Below are positions 37,595-46,469 of a stretch of DNA of 64,000 bases, piece after piece. Numbering within the stretch: position 1 is the stretch's first letter; each line of letters opens with the position of its first letter. Origin of the DNA: Streptomyces sp. NBC_01304 (lineage in GTDB: Bacteria; Actinomycetota; Actinomycetes; Streptomycetales; Streptomycetaceae); contig NZ_CP109055.1 in the NCBI RefSeq assembly GCF_035975855.1, positions 8,928,001 through 8,992,000 on the forward strand, read 5' to 3'. The translations under genes and the position numbers were made by a program. The notes under the pieces are model-generated. The model was not told the origin of the DNA. It saw only the letters and a list, made by a program, of their open reading frames with translations, and did no database searches.

Positions 37595-38452
37595 ATGCTG
37601 CGCATCGCCGTCCCCAACAAGGGTTCACTCTCCGGACCTGCGTCGGCGATGCTCCATGAGGCCGGCTACCAGCAGCGCAAGGAGTCCAAGGAGCTCGTCC
37701 TCGTCGACCCGGCCAACGAGGTGGAGTTCTTCTACCTCCGCCCCAAGGACATCGCGATCTACGTGTCCGCGGGCAAGCTCGACATCGGCATCACCGGCGA
37801 GGACCTGCTGATCGACTCCGGCGCCAACGCCGAGCCGATCCTGCCGCTCGGCTTCGCCCGCTCCACCTTCCGCTTCGCCGCGAAGCCCGGCACCGTCAAG
37901 GGCATCGAGGACCTGGCGGGCAAGACGATCGCCACGTCGTACGAGGGCATCGTCGCCAAGCACCTCGCCGAGCAGGGCGTCGACGCCGCCGTCGTGCACC
38001 TGGACGGCGCCGTCGAGACCGCCATCGAGCTGGGCGTCGCCCAGGTCATCGCGGACGTCGTCGAGACCGGCACCTCGCTGCGCAACGCGGGCCTGGAGGT
38101 CTTCGGCGACCCGATCATGAAGTCGGAGGCCGTCGTCATCCGGCGCAAGGGCGTGGCAGCCGGGGACGCCGCGGACCCGAAGGTGCAGCAGTTCCTGCGC
38201 CGTCTGCAGGGCGTCCTGGTCGCGCGGACGTACGTGATGATGGACTACGACTGCCGTGCCGAGCACCTGGAGCAGGCCGTCGCCCTCACCCCGGGCCTCG
38301 AGTCGCCGACCATCTCGCCGCTGCACAACGAGGGCTGGGTCGCCGTGCGCGCCATGGTCCCCGCCAAGGACGCCCAGCGGATCATGGACGACCTGTACGC
38401 CCTCGGCGCGCGGGCCATCCTGACCACGGCCATCCACGCCTGCCGCCTCTGA
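37595..38452 (+). CDS. hisG: ATP phosphoribosyltransferase, long form
   Basis: A 285-residue enzyme that commits ATP and PRPP to histidine synthesis. It begins MLRIAVPNKGSLSGPA; the PRPP-loop region reads DVVETGTSLRNAGL (about residues 152-165). Residues after about 205 form the ACT-like regulatory domain of the long form, so histidine feedback without HisZ is expected. AAGGAAG precedes ATG 37595. Confidence 0.95.
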   Translation: MLRIAVPNKGSLSGPASAMLHEAGYQQRKESKELVLVDPANEVEFFYLRPKDIAIYVSAGKLDIGITGEDLLIDSGANAEPILPLGFARSTFRFAAKPGTVKGIEDLAGKTIATSYEGIVAKHLAEQGVDAAVVHLDGAVETAIELGVAQVIADVVETGTSLRNAGLEVFGDPIMKSEAVVIRRKGVAAGDAADPKVQQFLRRLQGVLVARTYVMMDYDCRAEHLEQAVALTPGLESPTISPLHNEGWVAVRAMVPAKDAQRIMDDLYALGARAILTTAIHACRL

Positions 38453-38485
38453 CCGGCGATCGATCCCGGATATTCAGGACACGTC

Positions 38486-38929
38486 ATGTCTGACCTCCCT
38501 GCCCTGCCCGTCACCTTCCGGCCGAACCGGACGCGCGCCGTCCTGCTCACCGTCGGCGTCGTCATGTTCGTCGTCATCTCCGGTGTCGCACTCATCCTGG
38601 AGACGCTCAGCCCGGGGGAGCGGATCAGCTTCATCTTCACCGGCGCGCTGCTCTTCGGCGTGCTCGTGCTGCTCTCCCGGCCCAAGGTCGTCGCCGACGA
38701 CGCGGGCGTCACGGTCGTGAACCTCACCAGCCGGCGGCGCCTGGCCTGGGCGGAGATCGTCCAGGTCAACCTCCGTCCGGGCGACCCGTGGGTGTTCCTC
38801 AACCTCACCGACGGCACCAGCCTGGCCGCCATGGGCATCCAGCCCGGCATCGCCAAGCAGCGCGCCATCAGCGACGCACGCGCCCTGCGCGCGCTCGCGG
38901 AAGCACACGGCAGCGGCGGCGAGCACTGA
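38486..38929 (+). CDS. PH-domain membrane protein
   Basis: A 147-residue protein with two hydrophobic segments (about residues 20-38 and 50-63) followed by a bacterial PH-like beta-rich domain (VVADDAGVTVVNLTSRRRLAWAEI). Family members of this type are small actinomycete membrane proteins without known function. The final codons lie in the first unit of a decayed tandem repeat. It follows hisG by 33 bp. Confidence 0.75.
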   Translation: MSDLPALPVTFRPNRTRAVLLTVGVVMFVVISGVALILETLSPGERISFIFTGALLFGVLVLLSRPKVVADDAGVTVVNLTSRRRLAWAEIVQVNLRPGDPWVFLNLTDGTSLAAMGIQPGIAKQRAISDARALRALAEAHGSGGEH

Positions 38930-39023
38930 TGCGTCACCGCGGCGAGCACTGATGCCGGGCTGCGGCGCGCAGTGCTGCGCGACCGCGGCGCGCACTGACG
39001 CAGAACCCGGCGGGGAGCACTGA
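38918..39023 (+). repeat. Decaying tandem repeat of about 23.5 bp
   Basis: GGCGAGCACTGA recurs at 38918 and 38941, and in altered form at 38964, 38988 and 39012. The spacing is 23-24 bp. The first unit includes the stop codon of the PH-domain gene. Confidence 0.65.
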
Positions 39024-39029
39024 CACAGC

Positions 39030-39198
39030 GGCCCCGTTCGTGATTAATCTGGAGACGAGGGCACCCAAGGGGTGCCCGACCCCGCTCGGGCCCGCCCCCG
39101 ACCCGCCCGGGGTACCTGCTACCCGAGGAGTGACCCTCTCCGGCAATGGACGGACAGTCCGGTAGTACCTGCGCCGCCCCCTCACCGGAGGCGGCGGC
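39030..39198 (+). ncRNA. Candidate structured leader of the CNNM pair
   Basis: About 150 nt before ATG 39199 contain a perfect hairpin (GGGCACCC/GGGTGCCC, 39059-39077), then unusual spaced blocks (GGGGTACCTGCTACCCGAGG, GGACGGACAGTCCGG, TAGTACCTGC) and a final stem CCGCC/GGCGG that encloses the GGAGG ribosome site. The layout suits a translation-controlling RNA for ion-related genes. I could not match it to the M-box or another known class by eye. Confidence 0.4.
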
Positions 39199-40563
39199 AT
39201 GATCATTCCACTTCTGCTCCTCGCGGCAGCCTTCCTGCTGATCCTGGCCAACGGCTTCTTCGTCGCGGCCGAGTTCGGCCTCGTCACCGTCGAGCGCCCG
39301 GACGCCGAGCGCGCCGCGGCCGAGGGCGACAAGCGGGCCCGCACCGTCGTCAAGTCGCTGCGTGAGCTGTCCTTCCAGCTCTCCGGGACCCAGCTGGGCA
39401 TCACCATCACCTCGCTGGTGGTCGGCATGCTCGCCGAGCCCGCCCTCGCGCGGCTGCTCGCCGGTCCCTTCACGGCCGTCGGCATACCCGAGGGAGCGGT
39501 CTCCGGCGTCGCCGTGATCGTCGGCATGCTGCTCGCCTCTGCGGTGCAGATGGTGATCGGCGAGCTCGTGCCCAAGAACTGGGCGATCTCCCACCCGTTG
39601 CAGGTCGCCCGCTTCGTCGCGGGCCCCCAGCACCTCTTCTCGCGGCTCTTCCGGCCGGTCATCGCCGCGCTGAACGCCGTCGCCAACCGTCTCGTACGTG
39701 CCCTCGGCGTCGAGCCCACCGAGGAGATGGACTCCGCCCGCACCCCGGGCGAACTGGTCTCCCTGGCCCGGCACTCGGCGCAGGCGGGCACCCTGGAGGC
39801 GGACACCGCGGACCTTTTCGTCCGCACCCTCTCCCTCGCCGAGCTCACCGCGCAGCACGTCATGACACCGCGCGTGAAGGTCAGTTCGCTGCAGTCCTCG
39901 GCGACCGCCGCGGACGTCGTGAACCTGACCCGCGCCACGGGCCTGTCCCGCTTCCCCGTCTACCGGGAGCGCATCGACGAAATCGTCGGCATGGTGCACC
40001 TGAAGGACGCCCTGGCGGTACGCGGACCGGAACGGCACCGCACGCCCGTGGGCCGGATCGCACTGCCCCCGCTGATGGTGCCCGAGACGCTTCCCGTGCA
40101 GCCGCTGCTCGAACTCCTGCGCAGCGAGCAGCCCATCGCCGTCGTCGTGGACGAGTACGGCGGCACGGCGGGCGTCGTGACCTTGGAGGACATCGTCGAG
40201 GAACTCGTCGGCGAGGTGCGCGACGAGCACGACAAGGACGATCTACCCGAGCTCGCCGTCGCACCGGCCGAGGACGGCCGGCCCGCATGGGAGGCCGACG
40301 GCAGCTGCCGCGTGGACACGCTGCTGCGCATAGGGCTCGAGGTCCCCGAGGGGCCGTACGAAACCGTGGCCGGGCTCGTCGCCGATCTGCTCGGCCGCAT
40401 CCCCGCGCCCGGCGACCGGGCCGAACTGCCGGGCTGGAAACTGGCGGTGCGCCAGGTCGGGCACTACCGGGCCGAGCGGGTCCGCCTCGTCAGGACCGTG
40501 CCCGCCGCGCCGGCCCGGACCGACGCCACCCTCGACCGACAGGCCGTGGAGGCCGTCCGATGA
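39199..40563 (+). CDS. CNNM/CorC-family protein (hemolysin-like), copy 1
   Basis: A 454-residue membrane protein. A DUF21/CNNM transmembrane part (about residues 1-190, starting LLLLAAAFLLILANGFFVAAEF) is followed by a CBS pair (VMTPRVKVSSLQ onward) and a CorC_HlyC C-terminal domain (GSCRVDTLLRIGLEVPEGPY). Such proteins are linked to magnesium and cobalt handling. GGAGG lies close before the ATG. It overlaps the second copy by ATGA, so both should be made together. Confidence 0.9.
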   Translation: MIIPLLLLAAAFLLILANGFFVAAEFGLVTVERPDAERAAAEGDKRARTVVKSLRELSFQLSGTQLGITITSLVVGMLAEPALARLLAGPFTAVGIPEGAVSGVAVIVGMLLASAVQMVIGELVPKNWAISHPLQVARFVAGPQHLFSRLFRPVIAALNAVANRLVRALGVEPTEEMDSARTPGELVSLARHSAQAGTLEADTADLFVRTLSLAELTAQHVMTPRVKVSSLQSSATAADVVNLTRATGLSRFPVYRERIDEIVGMVHLKDALAVRGPERHRTPVGRIALPPLMVPETLPVQPLLELLRSEQPIAVVVDEYGGTAGVVTLEDIVEELVGEVRDEHDKDDLPELAVAPAEDGRPAWEADGSCRVDTLLRIGLEVPEGPYETVAGLVADLLGRIPAPGDRAELPGWKLAVRQVGHYRAERVRLVRTVPAAPARTDATLDRQAVEAVR

Positions 40564-41651
40564 GCCTCCTGCAACTCCTCTTCGCCTTCCTCCTCGTCCT
40601 GGCCAACGGCTTCTTCGTGGGCGCCGAGTTCGCGCTGGTCTCGGTGCGCCGCAGCCAGATCGAACCGCTCGCCGCACAGTCGGCACGCGCGCGCCGGGTG
40701 CTGTACGGCCTGGAGCATCTGCCGCAGATGATGGCCGCGGCCCAATTCGGCATCACGGTCTGCTCGTTGACGCTGGGCGCGGTCGCCGAACCGACGGTGG
40801 CGCACCTGCTCGAACCGGTCTTCCACGCGGCACACGTGCCGACTGGGCTGATCCACCCGCTCGGCTATGTGATCGCCCTCGCGGCCGTCGTCTTCCTCCA
40901 CCTCGTCATCGGCGAGATGGTCCCGAAGAACCTGGCGATGGCCGCGCCCGAGAAGACCTCGCTGTGGCTCAGCCCCGGCCTGGTCGCCTTCGCCCGGCTG
41001 TGCCGCCCGGTGACCGTGGCCCTCGGCGCCTGCGCGCGGGTGATCCTGCGGCTCTTCAGGGTCGAGCCCAAGGACGAGGTCGAGGCCGTCTTCACCAGCG
41101 CCCAACTGGGGCGCCTGGTCGAGGACTCCGGGCAGGCCGGGCTCCTCGAACCGGAGGCGCAGGAACGCCTGGAGGACGCCCTGGAGCTGGGCTCCCGCCC
41201 GGTCACGGACGTCCTCCTCACCCGTGCCTCGCTGGTCACGGTCGACCCCTCGGTCACGCCGCGCCGCATCGAGGAGCTCACGGTGCGGACCGGCTACTCC
41301 CGCTTCCCGGTGTGCGCGGACAGCGGGGCCTTCATGGGCTACCTCCACGTCAAGGACGTCCTCGACCTGGAGGAGGACGACCGCGCGGTCCCCCAGCAGA
41401 TCTGGCGCCCCATGGCCACGCTGCGCGCGGAGCTCCCCCTGGACGACGCCCTGACGGTGATGCGCCGCGCGGCCACGCACCTTGCGCAGGTGGCGGACGC
41501 CTCGGGGAAGGTGCTCGGCCTGGTGGCCCTGGAGGACGTCCTGGAACTCCTGGTCGGCGAGGTCCGCGACCCCGCTCACCGCTCACCGGGCCCCTTGCCA
41601 CGCTTGGCGGAGCCTCGGACTGAGGCGCCGGAGGAGGCTTTGGCGGGGTAG
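40560..41651 (+). CDS. CNNM/CorC-family protein, copy 2
   Basis: A 363-residue relative of the preceding protein: a CNNM transmembrane part with LANGFFVGAEFALVSVRR and VIGEMVPKNLA, then a CBS pair. It lacks the CorC_HlyC C-terminal domain, so the two proteins are not equivalent. The ATG overlaps the first gene's stop. A hetero-oligomer is plausible; this is inference from the pairing. Confidence 0.9.
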   Translation: MSLLQLLFAFLLVLANGFFVGAEFALVSVRRSQIEPLAAQSARARRVLYGLEHLPQMMAAAQFGITVCSLTLGAVAEPTVAHLLEPVFHAAHVPTGLIHPLGYVIALAAVVFLHLVIGEMVPKNLAMAAPEKTSLWLSPGLVAFARLCRPVTVALGACARVILRLFRVEPKDEVEAVFTSAQLGRLVEDSGQAGLLEPEAQERLEDALELGSRPVTDVLLTRASLVTVDPSVTPRRIEELTVRTGYSRFPVCADSGAFMGYLHVKDVLDLEEDDRAVPQQIWRPMATLRAELPLDDALTVMRRAATHLAQVADASGKVLGLVALEDVLELLVGEVRDPAHRSPGPLPRLAEPRTEAPEEALAG

Positions 41652-41784
41652 AGATTTTCCCCCTCCCCGCCCCTTCCCTTAAGGCTGCCGCCGGCATGAA
41701 TCAGCCCGTCCGGCGTTTGAGGACACCGCCCGAAGGGCGGAAGGCTTCGCAGAATTTCGGGAAGGGGCGGGTAGGGGAAAATCT
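41652..41784. terminator. Long inverted repeat enclosing an intergenic repeat
   Basis: AGATTTTCCCC...CCCCTTCCC (41652-41678) and its near-perfect inverse (41759-41784, a one-base bulge and one mismatch) embrace the third repeat-family copy. It lies between convergent genes and reaches into the stop codon of the AAA ATPase gene. It should end transcription both ways and may be a small mobile repeat. Confidence 0.6.
41698..41740. repeat. Streptomyces intergenic repeat, copy 2 (partial)
   Basis: AATCAGCCCGTCCGGCGTTTGAGGA matches, with one change, the inverted form of the repeat at 1618-1672 and 60804-60853. It then continues into CCGCCCGAAGGGCGG, another hairpin. Confidence 0.6.
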
Positions 41785-43660
41785 AAAGCCCAGCAGATCC
41801 CCGAGGCCCCCGCCCCGACAGCACCTCGCCATAGGCCTGCATCAGGTCGGCCAGCCGAAGCGTGGCCAGATCGTCCCGCCCGGGTGCCCCGGGATACCCG
41901 GACAACCGCAAGTCCCGGTAAGCACAGCTCTTCTCGTACAGCGTACGAAGGAACCGTCCGTTCCCCAGCTCATCGATCCACCCCTGATCGACGACGTGCC
42001 CACTGATCGAGCGGAGCTCGTCGAGCGCCTCCTCGTCCCACACGTCCCCGTTCTCCCCGGCAAGGACCTCCCCTATCGAGGTGAGCTCCAACGGCCGGTA
42101 CGAGGGAAAGTCCACCCGGGTCGTGAAGCGCGAGCTCAACCCGGGGTTGGCGGCGAGGAGCCGGTCCATGCCCTCCGGATAGCCGGCCAGGATCACCACG
42201 AGGTGGTCCCGGTTGTCCTCGGCCCGCTTCAGCAACACCTGCAGCGCCTCGTCGCCGTACGCATCGCCCTTGCTGTAACCGGAGTTGGAGAGCGCGTACG
42301 CCTCGTCGACGAACAGCACACCGCCGATCGCGGAGTCGATCAGCTCGTTCGCCTTGACCGCGGTCTGCCCGAGGAACTCGCCGACCAGATCGGCCCGTTG
42401 GGCCTCGACCAGATGGTCCCCGCCCAAGAGTCCCAGCGCGTAGAACACCCGCCCGAGGATCCGTGCCACGGTCGTCTTGCCCGTCCCGGACGGCCCGGAG
42501 AAGACGAAGTGCCGTTTCGGCGGCTGCACCGGCAGCCCCTGCCCCGCCCGCAGGCGCGCCATCCGCAGCTGCGCGGAGAGCGCCTTGACCTGCCGCTTGA
42601 CCGGCTCGAGCCCCACCATCCGCTCCAGCTCGGACAGCGCCTCCTGCAACAGTGCCGGATCCGCGGACCCGGCGGGCAGCACGGGCGGGCCCGCCTGGAC
42701 CGGGAGGATCGCCTTCTCGCGGACGGTCTCGGTCTCGGCGGGCGCCGCGCCCGTGGCCGGATCCGGCTCGGTGCCGAGCTTCACATCGCCGCCGCCGTAC
42801 ACCCCGTCGACCGCCTCTTGGCAGTCCGCCAGGTCCTGGCCGACCCCGGTCAGCGACACGGAGGCGAGGTCGGCGGCCTCGTCGAAGCCCTCGGCGCCGT
42901 CGTACTCGGCGATCGCCGCGAGCCGCGCCGACGTATCCATGAAGGCGGGGTCGACCCGGTGCACGGCCCGGTACAGCGGCAGCGCGGCCGCGCTGCGCCC
43001 GGTGCCCTCGTGCGCGCGGGCCAGCCAGTAGCGAAGCTCCTTGCGCTGCGGCTGCTCGCTGCGGCAGCGCATCAGCGCGGCCGAGAGCAGCGGCTCGGCC
43101 TGTCCGAACATCTCCAGGCGCACCCGCGCCATCCCGCCGAAGAGCCCCGCCTCGATGCCGAGCACGGCGTCGTCGATCAGCGGATCGGTGTGCCGTACGA
43201 GCTGATCCCAGTCCTTGACCAGATAGGAGCGGCAGGCGTGCAGGAACCGCACCTGCGGATCCGCGTCCACCGGCGGCAGCCCCGCAAGCGCCCGGTCCAG
43301 CTCCGGTACGTGCCGTCCGTCGAGCCAGTGCGAGGCGTGCGCGAGGAGCAGGTCGCGCGGCGACTCCAGGACGGGCTGCACCCACCAGCCCAGCCAGTAC
43401 CAGGAGTTGAGCGTGCGTCGGTGCCGGGCACGCTGCTCCCCGAAGCGGTCCCGGTGCCGGTACATCCGTAACAGCGCCGTCGTCGTGTCGATGCGCAGCG
43501 CGTGCAGCCCCAGCCAGCCGTCGGCCATGCCCGGGTCCATCCGCACCGCGGCCCTGAACTCCTCCTCGGCCTGCGGATAGGCGCCCATGGTGTAGGCATC
43601 GACGCCCCGCAGCCAGGCGAGGTCGGCCGGGGCCGACGAGCCCTGCGTGCCGAAGTCCAT
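41783..43660 (-). CDS. EccA-like AAA ATPase with TPR-type N-terminus
   Basis: A 625-residue CbxX/CfqX-class ATPase. The N-terminal about 300 residues are helical TPR-like repeats (for example AYPQAEEEFRAAVRMDPGMADGW). The AAA module has Walker A FSGPSGTGKTT, Walker B GGVLFVDEAYAL and an arginine-finger-type LSSRFTTRVDFP. This layout is that of EccA of type VII secretion, but no ecc or esx gene is in the window. ATG 43660 follows a GGGGGA site; a longer frame upstream lacks support. Confidence 0.85.
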   Translation of the reverse strand: MDFGTQGSSAPADLAWLRGVDAYTMGAYPQAEEEFRAAVRMDPGMADGWLGLHALRIDTTTALLRMYRHRDRFGEQRARHRRTLNSWYWLGWWVQPVLESPRDLLLAHASHWLDGRHVPELDRALAGLPPVDADPQVRFLHACRSYLVKDWDQLVRHTDPLIDDAVLGIEAGLFGGMARVRLEMFGQAEPLLSAALMRCRSEQPQRKELRYWLARAHEGTGRSAAALPLYRAVHRVDPAFMDTSARLAAIAEYDGAEGFDEAADLASVSLTGVGQDLADCQEAVDGVYGGGDVKLGTEPDPATGAAPAETETVREKAILPVQAGPPVLPAGSADPALLQEALSELERMVGLEPVKRQVKALSAQLRMARLRAGQGLPVQPPKRHFVFSGPSGTGKTTVARILGRVFYALGLLGGDHLVEAQRADLVGEFLGQTAVKANELIDSAIGGVLFVDEAYALSNSGYSKGDAYGDEALQVLLKRAEDNRDHLVVILAGYPEGMDRLLAANPGLSSRFTTRVDFPSYRPLELTSIGEVLAGENGDVWDEEALDELRSISGHVVDQGWIDELGNGRFLRTLYEKSCAYRDLRLSGYPGAPGRDDLATLRLADLMQAYGEVLSGRGPRGSAGL

Positions 43661-43966
43661 CACGTCCCCCACAAACCGTGCCCCCGTGGTGTGCCGCCGG
43701 GCGAGTGCCCGCCGGCGGCGTTCGCCGAACTGCCGATCCGTCGAACTGCCCAACCGTCTTGCCACAGAAGGGAGTTGATCCGATGCCGCCCCTAATCAGT
43801 GATGAAGGTCGCACCGAGAGGCATCGTACCTGCGAGGGGGCCGTCGACCGAAGGGTGCCGCGCCATGGATCATCGAGGTTCGGCAAGCGGAGAACGGGAC
43901 TTGAGTCGTCACCGAGGGTGAGCGAAGCGCGTCGGTGAGCGCCGCTAAAACGGACAAAGGGCAGAA
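43661..43966. other. Non-coding gap upstream of the AAA ATPase
   Basis: About 300 bp with no supported gene on either strand. It should contain the ATPase promoter. Apart from a direct repeat-like GTCACCGAGGGTGAGCGAAGCGCGTCGGTGAGCGC near 43910-43943 I see no structure. Confidence 0.5.
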
Positions 43967-44004
43967 CGAAGCCCCCGATCACGGGGGAACAATCGGGGGC
44001 TTCG
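43967..44004 (-). terminator. Terminator after the nucleoside-kinase-like gene
   Basis: CGAAGCCCCCGAT (43967-43979) pairs exactly with ATCGGGGGCTTCG (43992-44004), with a 12-nt loop. It lies downstream of the leftward P-loop gene and before the AAA ATPase region. Confidence 0.7.
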
Positions 44005-44108
44005 CGTCTGCGGGCGATCCCGAAGGACCGCACATTCAGAACGTAAGTCCTGTACGACCCCCGGGTCAAGCCGAGTTGAGGGACTCTCGGAAGCGGTTTT
44101 CCGCCGTC

Positions 44109-44780
44109 TCAGCGCATCGCCGACGGGTCGTCACGCGGAGTGACGGCTTCCGCCCCATTCGGCGTTTCATCCTGTCCCGGGAGCACCCTGAAACCCTCCG
44201 GGCACTGCCGCACCAAAGAGTCGGCAAAGGGCTTCGAAGGGTCTTCGGCGAAGTGTCGACGCTCCGCCGATTCCCAGCCGTCCCAGAACTCGCTCTGGGC
44301 GGGCCCGTCCCGATGCCTGCCCCGCGCCCAGGACGCCTCGGCCGGCAGATCCATCCAGAGCAGCCGCGCCAGCCACGGCCGCAGCTCCCGCCGCCCGGCC
44401 CCCACCCCTTCCACCAGGACGACGGGCGCGGCCTCGACCGTGCGCTCGGCGCCGAACCGCCGCAGCTCCCAGTCGTACGCGGCACACCGCGCCGCCCGCC
44501 CGCGGGAGAAGGGCTCGATCACCTGCCGGTGCAGCCGCCCCGTCCAGGCGAAGAGCTCGTCGTGGGTGGCGAAGTCGTCCAGGTGCAGCACCGGCGCCCC
44601 GTCGAACGCCTCGGCGAGCCGGGCGGCGAAGGTGGACTTCCCGGAGCCCGCGTGCCCGTCGACGGCGACGAGCCGGACCGGGCCGCAGGAGGGCGGCAGC
44701 GCGCGCAGCTCGGCGGCGAGACGGGGGAGCGGGGTGGGGCGCGGGGTGAGCTCGTCCATCCGCGGGGTGTCCTCGTTCAT
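44109..44780 (-). CDS. Uridine-kinase-like P-loop protein
   Basis: A 223-residue phosphotransferase with Walker A AVDGHAGSGKSTFAARL, the acceptor-site acid pair HLDDFA, and VVLVEGVGAG before a basic lid (RLLWMDLPAEASWARGRHRD). It resembles actinomycete proteins annotated as uridine kinase, without tests known to me. ATG 44780 is chosen; ATG 44760, with GAGGAC nine bases upstream, is an equal alternative. The terminator at 43967-44004 follows. Confidence 0.78.
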   Translation of the reverse strand: MNEDTPRMDELTPRPTPLPRLAAELRALPPSCGPVRLVAVDGHAGSGKSTFAARLAEAFDGAPVLHLDDFATHDELFAWTGRLHRQVIEPFSRGRAARCAAYDWELRRFGAERTVEAAPVVLVEGVGAGRRELRPWLARLLWMDLPAEASWARGRHRDGPAQSEFWDGWESAERRHFAEDPSKPFADSLVRQCPEGFRVLPGQDETPNGAEAVTPRDDPSAMR

Positions 44781-44959
44781 CACGGCCAGCCTAAGCCAGT
44801 GGTCCACGCCAATATTGGTGCGAGGACGCGACCCCAAGTGCTGGCAGAAGTCCGCCGTGACCGGCAATAGTTGCCCCACTGACGTGCACCTGCCGCCTGC
44901 GGCGGACCGCTTCGCCGCATGCTCGCCCCGTCCGGACACGACCTCTGGGGGCTCCGCCC

Positions 44960-46342
44960 ATGACCAGCTCCACACCCAGCCCGTCCCGCAGAACCCTGCT
45001 CACCGTGGCCCTCGCGGCGGCCGCAGCCGGCGCCGCGTCGCCCGCAGCCGCCGCGCCCGGAAGTTCACCGGCGCCCGGCAGCGCCCCGGCCGGCGCCCCG
45101 GCCGGGAGCGGCCGACTCGTGGACAACCGCTTCTGGACCTCGTACAACGACTGGCGCTCCGGCACCGCCAAGGGCACCCGGGCAGTCGCCGGCGCCCGCC
45201 CCGGCCTGGCCATCGCCGCCCCCGCGGGCCGCACCGACTACACCGACCCGCACACCGGGCAGACCGCGACCTGGGAGTACGCCACCTGGACCGGGCCCAC
45301 CCACAAGCTCGCGGTGCCCTCCACCGAGGTCATCGCGTCCTGGAACGCCCGCACCCCGGACGGCACCTGGATCCTGGTCGAACTGCAGGGAACGTACAGC
45401 GACGGGACCAGGACCCCCTGGTACGTGATGGGGCGCTGGGCGGCCAAGGACACCGACATCAAGCGGACCTCGGTCGACGACCAGACCGACGACAAGAGCA
45501 CGATCTGGACCGACACCTTCGCCATCGACGACCCGGCGACGGGCCTGCGCCTGGTCTCGTACCAGCTGCGCCTGACCCTCTACCGCAAGCCGGGCAGCAA
45601 GGCCTCGCCCACCGTGTGGCGCCTGGGCGCGATGGGCTCGGACGTCCCCGACCGCTTCACGGTGCCCGCCTCCACGCCGCACCTGGCCAAGGAGCTGAAG
45701 GTCCCGCGCTACTCGCAGAACGTCCACGTCGGCCAGTACCCGGAGTACGACAACGGCGGCGAGGCCTGGTGCAGCCCCACCTCCTCGCAGATGATCATCG
45801 AGTACTGGGGCCGTAAGCCCACCGCCGAGGACCTGGCCTGGGTGAACCCCGACTTCGCCGACCCGCAGGTCTGCCACGCGGCCCGCTACACCTTCGACTA
45901 CCAGTACAACGGCTGCGGCAACTGGCCGTTCAACGCCGCCTACGCGGCGACGTACAAGGACATGCAGGGCGTCGTCACCCGCCTCGGCTCGCTCACCGAC
46001 CTGGAGCGGCTGATCGCGGCCGGCATCCCGGCCATAACGTCACAGTCGTTCCTGAAGGAGGAGCTCACCGGCGCCGGCTACGGCACCGCGGGCCACCTGA
46101 TGACCGTGATCGGCTTCACGGCGGACGGCGACGTGATCGCCAACGACCCCGCCTCGCCCAGCAACGACGCGGTGCGCCGGGTCTACAAGCGGCGCGAGTG
46201 GGAGAACATCTGGCTCCGCACCAAGCGCTACAACGCGACCGGCAAGGTGGTCTCCGGCACAGGCGGCGTCTGCTACCTGTACTTCCCGGCCCGCCCGAAC
46301 ACCGCGCAGCGCAAGGCCCTGGCGGCCGTCGGGGTGCGCTGA
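44960..46342 (+). CDS. Tat-exported C39-like cysteine peptidase
   Basis: A 460-residue protein. The N-terminus SRRTLLTVALAAAA is a twin-arginine signal ending near AAAAPGSS. A beta-rich domain (about residues 50-245) is followed by a papain-fold C39-like module: Cys in GEAWCSPTSSQM, a His in AGHLMTVIGF and Asp in IANDPASP. These three form the plausible catalytic triad. No transport domains are attached, so it is not a bacteriocin ABC exporter. ATG 44960 has only a weak GGGGG site. Confidence 0.85.
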   Translation: MTSSTPSPSRRTLLTVALAAAAAGAASPAAAAPGSSPAPGSAPAGAPAGSGRLVDNRFWTSYNDWRSGTAKGTRAVAGARPGLAIAAPAGRTDYTDPHTGQTATWEYATWTGPTHKLAVPSTEVIASWNARTPDGTWILVELQGTYSDGTRTPWYVMGRWAAKDTDIKRTSVDDQTDDKSTIWTDTFAIDDPATGLRLVSYQLRLTLYRKPGSKASPTVWRLGAMGSDVPDRFTVPASTPHLAKELKVPRYSQNVHVGQYPEYDNGGEAWCSPTSSQMIIEYWGRKPTAEDLAWVNPDFADPQVCHAARYTFDYQYNGCGNWPFNAAYAATYKDMQGVVTRLGSLTDLERLIAAGIPAITSQSFLKEELTGAGYGTAGHLMTVIGFTADGDVIANDPASPSNDAVRRVYKRREWENIWLRTKRYNATGKVVSGTGGVCYLYFPARPNTAQRKALAAVGVR

Positions 46343-46469
46343 GCTCGGCTTGTGGCCCCCGGGGTGGTGACCAACGTCTCTACCCCGGGGCATGGCCTTG
46401 CTGGCATGGTGAACAGGTATGACGCCAGTGGGGGGACACCACTGCCGGACCACCGTGAGCGAGACAGCC

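Noticed and set aside
39059..39198. M-box magnesium riboswitch before the CNNM genes
   Set aside because: The conserved M-box core blocks were not found by eye; kept only as an unassigned structured leader.
44000..44080. Possible tRNA in the gap before the nucleoside-kinase-like gene
   Set aside because: I looked for a cloverleaf with TTCGA/ATC arm on both strands and found none.
44960..46342. Bacteriocin-processing ABC transporter (C39 domain)
   Set aside because: No transmembrane or ATPase domain follows the C39-like module and the protein has a Tat signal, so it is an exported stand-alone enzyme.
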